NCBI RefSeq assembly: GCF_025499465.1
Contig: NZ_JAIMCA010000006.1
Coordinates: forward strand, 496,001-560,000
DNA from: Allobosea sp. BH3
Lineage (GTDB): Bacteria; Pseudomonadota; Alphaproteobacteria; Rhizobiales; Beijerinckiaceae
DNA: 64,000 nucleotides
Reading direction: 5' to 3'
Shown here in pieces: positions 60,738-64,000 of this stretch. How positions within the stretch are numbered: position 1 is the stretch's first letter; every line of letters starts with the position of its first letter. A program made the position numbers and the translations under genes. The notes below the pieces were generated by a model. That model made no database searches. It was not told the origin of the DNA and was given only the letters and a program-made list of their open reading frames with translations.

Positions 60738-61618
60738 TGGCGTCGCTGGATTCAGTTTCAGCCGCCGGTGCGGCCGGCGGCATGAAGGCGCGGCCCGGCG
60801 TGCTCGCACGACTGATCCGCAACCGCTCGGCGCTGATCGGCGGCTCCATCGTGCTCGTCTTCGTGCTGATGGCAGTGCTGGCGCCGGTGCTGCCGATTGC
60901 CGACCCGTTCAAGTCGAACTTCCTCGCCATCCGCAAGCCGCCCTCCGAACTCTACTGGTTCGGGACGGACGAGCTCGGGCGCGATCAGGTTTCGCGGCTG
61001 TTCTACGGCGCGCAGGCCTCGCTGCTCGCCGGTATCGTCTCGGTGCTGATCGCGGTGGCCATCGGCCTTCCCTTCGGCCTTCTGGCCGGCTGGTATGGCG
61101 GCTGGGTCGACATCGTGATCTCGCGCGTCACCGAGGCGCTGCTGGCCTGCCCCTTCCTGATCCTCGCCATCGCGTTCGCAGCGGTGCTCGGGCCATCGCT
61201 GACCAATGCGATGATCGCGATCGGCCTGTCCGCCGTGCCGATCTTCATCCGGCTGGTGCGCGGCCAGGTGATGAGCGTGAAGGCGGAGGATTTCGTCGAG
61301 GGCGCGCGGGCGGTGGGGGCGCGGGATCTGCGGCTGATGTTCCGCCATGTCCTGCCGAACACCCTGTCCCCCATCGTGGTGCAGTCGACTTTGTTCATGG
61401 CGCAGGCCATCATCCTCGAAGCAGCGCTCTCCTTCCTCGGCCTCGGCCAGCAACCGCCCTCCCCCTCCTGGGGCCAGATGCTCAACGTCGCCAAGAACTT
61501 CATGGAGCAGGCGCCCTGGATGTCGGTCGCGCCCGGCATCTGCATCTTCCTCGCCGTGCTCGGCTTCAACCTGCTCGGCGACGGCCTGCGCGACGCGCTC
61601 GATCCAAAAGAAAACTAG
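60737..61618 (+). CDS. Dipeptide-type ABC transporter permease (DppC family)
   Basis: 293 residues from ATG 60737, whose A is shared with the upstream TGA. An N-terminal cytosolic stretch (about 25 residues), then the first span (LIGGSIVLVFVLMAVLAPVLPI), the LYWFGTDELGRDQVSRLFYGAQASLLAG loop that identifies DppC, and the EAA motif DFVEGARAVGARDLRLMFRHVLPNTLSPIVV. Paired with the DppB-type permease. Followed 18 bp later by the gamma-glutamyltransferase gene, so probably co-transcribed. Confidence 0.93.
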   Translation: MASLDSVSAAGAAGGMKARPGVLARLIRNRSALIGGSIVLVFVLMAVLAPVLPIADPFKSNFLAIRKPPSELYWFGTDELGRDQVSRLFYGAQASLLAGIVSVLIAVAIGLPFGLLAGWYGGWVDIVISRVTEALLACPFLILAIAFAAVLGPSLTNAMIAIGLSAVPIFIRLVRGQVMSVKAEDFVEGARAVGARDLRLMFRHVLPNTLSPIVVQSTLFMAQAIILEAALSFLGLGQQPPSPSWGQMLNVAKNFMEQAPWMSVAPGICIFLAVLGFNLLGDGLRDALDPKEN

Positions 61619-61636
61619 GCTTTCAGGAATACGCCC

Positions 61637-63436
61637 ATGTTCACGACCCGCCCCGAAATCCTCGGCACCTTCGGCGTCTGCACGTCGACGCACTGGCTCG
61701 CAACCGCCTCCGGCATGGCGATGCTGGAAAAGGGCGGCAACGCCTTCGACGCCTGCGCGGCAGCCGCCTTCGTGCTGCAGGTCGTGGAGCCCCATCTCGT
61801 CGGCCCGGCCGGCGAGGTACCGGCCATCTTCTATTCGGCCACGTCGAAGAAGGTCGAGGTGCTTTGCGGGCAAGGCACGGCGCCCGCCGCCGCGACCATC
61901 CCCGCCTTCAAGGCGCTGGGGCTCGATCTCGTCCCCGGCTCCGGCCTGCTCGCGACCGTGGTGCCCGGAGCCTTCGGCGCCTGGATGACGCTGCTGCGCG
62001 ACCATGGCCGCCTGCCGCTGCGCGACGTGCTGGAGCCGGCGATCGGCTATTTCGAGAACGGGCACCCGATGCTGCCGCGCGTCTCGAACTCCATCGCCGA
62101 GCTGACCGATCTCTTCACCGGCGAATGGCCGACATCGGGCGCGGTCTATCTGCCGGGCGGCAAGGTTCCGGAAGCACGCAAGCTCTTCCGCAACCCAGCC
62201 GCGGCCGAGACCTACAAGCGCATCCTGGCTGAATCGGAATCCGCCGGCGGCAACCGCGAAAAGCAGATCCAGGCGGCCTACGACGCCTGGTACAAGGGCT
62301 TCGTCGCCGAGGCGATGGATCGCTTCTGCCGCGAGAACGAGGTGATGGATTCCTCAGGGCGGCGCCACAAGGGCTTCCTCACCGCCGACGACATGGCGCG
62401 CTGGCAGCCGAACTACGAGGCGCCGGCCTCGGTCGACTATCACGGCTGGGAGGTGTTCAAGATCGGCCCCTGGGGTCAGGGTCCGGTCTTCCTGCAGACG
62501 CTGAAAATCCTCGAAGGCATCGACCTTGCGGCGATGGGGCCGGACAGCGCGGCCTTCGTCCACACCGTCGCGGAAGCGATGAAGCTCGCCTTCGCCGACC
62601 GCGAGGCCTATTACGGCGACCCCGATTTCGTGAAGGTGCCGCTGGCGACGCTGCTCTCCGCGGACTATGCCGCCGGCCGCCGGAAGCTGATCGGTGAGAC
62701 CGCGTCGCGCGAACTGCGCCCCGGCAGCATTCCCGGATTCGAGCAGCAGGTCGCCCAGGCCATGGCGGCGCTCGGCGCCATCGGCGGGACGGCGGGCGGC
62801 GGCGCGACCGTCGGCGAGCCAACCATGGCCTCGATGGTCGCGGCCGGCCGGCGCGGCGACACCGTCCATATCGACGTCATCGACAAATGGGGCAACATGA
62901 TCTCGGCCACGCCGTCGGGCGGCTGGCTGCAATCCTCGCCCGTCATCCCGGATCTCGGCTTCGGCCTCAACACCCGCGCGCAGATGTTCTGGCTCGAAGA
63001 GGGGCTGCCTGCCTCGCTCGCCCCGGGCAAGCGGCCGCGCACCACGCTCACGCCGACGCTCGCCTTCGAGAAGGGCGAGCCACGCCTCGCCTTCGGCACG
63101 CCGGGTGGCGACCAGCAGGAGCAATGGCAGCTCGGGCTCTTCCTGCGCCGCGTCCATCACGGCCTCAATCTGCAGGAGGCGATCGACCTGCCGCTCTTCC
63201 ACACCCAGCATTTCCCCTCCTCGTTCTATCCCCGCGGTTCGCGACCCGGCCATCTGGCGGTGGAGGAGAGCATCGGCGAGGCGGCGCTGGCGGAACTCGA
63301 GAAGCGTGGCCACGATCTCGAACGCTCTCCGGCCTGGACCATCGGCCGGCTGACCGCGGCCGAGAAGAGCGCGGACGGGCTCTTGCGCGCGGCGGCGACG
63401 CCGCGTCTGATGCAGGCCTATGCTGCGGGCCGCTGA
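61637..63436 (+). CDS. ggt: Gamma-glutamyltransferase family protein, no signal peptide
   Basis: 599 residues. Ntn-hydrolase of the GGT family: N-terminal GMAMLEKGGNAFDACAAAAFVLQVVEPHLVG, the nucleophile Thr409 at the start of the small subunit in DTVHIDVIDKWGNMISATPSGG, then LNTRAQMFWLEEG and PRTTLTPTLAFEKGEPRLAFGTPGGDQQEQW. A signal peptide is not seen; the N-terminus begins MFTTRPEILGTFGVC. So the enzyme should act in the cytoplasm after import. It hydrolyses or transfers the gamma-glutamyl group of glutathione-like peptides after autoprocessing. Confidence 0.93.
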   Translation: MFTTRPEILGTFGVCTSTHWLATASGMAMLEKGGNAFDACAAAAFVLQVVEPHLVGPAGEVPAIFYSATSKKVEVLCGQGTAPAAATIPAFKALGLDLVPGSGLLATVVPGAFGAWMTLLRDHGRLPLRDVLEPAIGYFENGHPMLPRVSNSIAELTDLFTGEWPTSGAVYLPGGKVPEARKLFRNPAAAETYKRILAESESAGGNREKQIQAAYDAWYKGFVAEAMDRFCRENEVMDSSGRRHKGFLTADDMARWQPNYEAPASVDYHGWEVFKIGPWGQGPVFLQTLKILEGIDLAAMGPDSAAFVHTVAEAMKLAFADREAYYGDPDFVKVPLATLLSADYAAGRRKLIGETASRELRPGSIPGFEQQVAQAMAALGAIGGTAGGGATVGEPTMASMVAAGRRGDTVHIDVIDKWGNMISATPSGGWLQSSPVIPDLGFGLNTRAQMFWLEEGLPASLAPGKRPRTTLTPTLAFEKGEPRLAFGTPGGDQQEQWQLGLFLRRVHHGLNLQEAIDLPLFHTQHFPSSFYPRGSRPGHLAVEESIGEAALAELEKRGHDLERSPAWTIGRLTAAEKSADGLLRAAATPRLMQAYAAGR

Positions 63437-63448
63437 GGGAGCGAGCGC

Positions 63449-64000
63449 ATGACCTGGTCCATCGTCGCCCGCGATGCCGCGACCGGAGCCTTCGGCGTCG
63501 CGGTCTCGACCTGCGCCTTCGCCGTGGGTTCGCGCGTGCCCTATGGCGGCGGGCGCGTGGGCGCCATCGCGACGCAGGCCTTCGTCAATCCGCTCTACGG
63601 CGTCGATGGCCTGAAACTCCTTCAGGAAGGCCGCCCGGCCGTCGAGATCGTCGCGACGCTGACCGCCGCCGACGAGGGCCGTGCCCATCGCCAGCTCCAT
63701 GTCATCGACCGCGACGGTAAGATCGCGGCCTATACGGGCGCGGCCTGCATCGACTGGTGCGGGGCGGTCGACGGTCCGCAGGTCTCGGTCGCGGGCAACA
63801 TGCTGGCCGGGCCGCAGGTCATCCAGGAGACGCTGAAGGCCTATATCGCGGCCTCGGCGCTGGACTTCGACGAGCGGCTGCTGGTGGCGCTGGAGGCCGG
63901 CGAGAAGGCCGGCGGGGATAAGCGTGGCAAGCAATCGGCCGCGATCCGCATCTGGAACGGCGAGCCGGTGGCGAGCTTCGATATCCGCGTCGACGACAAC
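63449..64000 (+). CDS. DUF1028 family Ntn-hydrolase-like protein, partial
   Basis: First 184 residues from ATG 63449; the gene runs off the right edge. The start MTWSIVARDAATGAFGVAVSTCAFAVGSRVPYGGGRVGAIATQAFVNPLYGVDGL is characteristic of DUF1028, followed by IAAYTGAACIDWCG and VAGNMLAGPQVI. Members have an Ntn-hydrolase-like core whose second residue can act as nucleophile; here it is Thr2. It lies 13 bp after ggt, and the pair plus peptide importer suggests a role in peptide degradation. Substrate unknown. Confidence 0.9.
   Translation, partial: MTWSIVARDAATGAFGVAVSTCAFAVGSRVPYGGGRVGAIATQAFVNPLYGVDGLKLLQEGRPAVEIVATLTAADEGRAHRQLHVIDRDGKIAAYTGAACIDWCGAVDGPQVSVAGNMLAGPQVIQETLKAYIAASALDFDERLLVALEAGEKAGGDKRGKQSAAIRIWNGEPVASFDIRVDDN

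Overview
The window is high-GC DNA (roughly two-thirds G+C by eye) from an alphaproteobacterium of the Hyphomicrobiales (Rhizobiales), most plausibly Bosea or a close relative. The reasons are the gene families (RgsE/GPR-like polar scaffold, ReAV-type asparaginase, matA/matB malonate genes, MlaE with an N-terminal STAS domain), many GTG/TTG starts with 4-bp overlaps, and the dispersed intergenic palindromes. The genus is an inference. I see no tRNA, rRNA, CRISPR array, insertion sequence, integrase or phage gene, so this looks like chromosomal backbone.

Layout. 1-6500: edge of a HerA-like ATPase, a small Gly-rich protein, then an operon encoding the two methylmalonyl-CoA mutase subunits with thiD and a small membrane protein between them. 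6565-11855: small secreted protein, a putrescine/spermidine-type ABC operon (potFGHI, minus strand) and a DUF3750 protein. 11866-20132: a PLP-dependent Cys/Met-metabolism enzyme divergent from an Lrp regulator, two tandem lipoprotein alpha/beta hydrolases, the mutase chaperone meaB with a pyroglutamyl-peptidase-like gene, a ReAV-type asparaginase, a kynurenine-formamidase-like hydrolase and a stand-alone RAM-domain protein. 20497-26617: malic enzyme, a two-domain secreted hydrolase, an orphan oligopeptide-binding protein and a D-amino-acid aminotransferase. 26694-37421: a purine module with guanine deaminase divergent from xdhABC, which continues into a BMP-type nucleoside/purine ABC importer. 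37739-41360: HU, a CoxE-like VWA protein, a small membrane protein, UspA, a ferredoxin and an Hpt protein.

41684-47170 is the most striking gene. It encodes an 1828-residue protein with two N-terminal membrane segments, about 46 consecutive indel-free 22-residue (66-bp) repeats, a Pro/Ala-rich linker and a conserved C-terminal domain. It resembles the growth-pole ring scaffold (GPR/RgsE) of polar-growing Rhizobiales. 47255-51036 is an Mla-type lipid ABC system (mlaE-mlaF-mlaD-lipoprotein). 51330-57831: a CheZ-like helical protein, an MBL-fold hydrolase, malonyl-CoA synthetase and decarboxylase, and a DUF1537 kinase. 58145-64000: a dipeptide-type ABC importer (binding protein and two permeases; no ATPase in the window) followed by a gamma-glutamyltransferase without a signal peptide and a DUF1028 protein, suggesting import and cytoplasmic cleavage of gamma-glutamyl peptides.

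Metabolic theme: catabolism of small nitrogen and carbon compounds (purines, polyamines, peptides, asparagine, malonate, propionyl/methylmalonyl-CoA) feeding central metabolism. Several non-coding signals stand out: an operator-like dyad between guaD and xdhA, a 15-bp palindrome in front of mutA, a 21-bp-spaced triple GATTCA upstream of maeB, a 15-bp minisatellite at the mlaD/lipoprotein junction, and at least eight intergenic palindromic elements falling into about four families.
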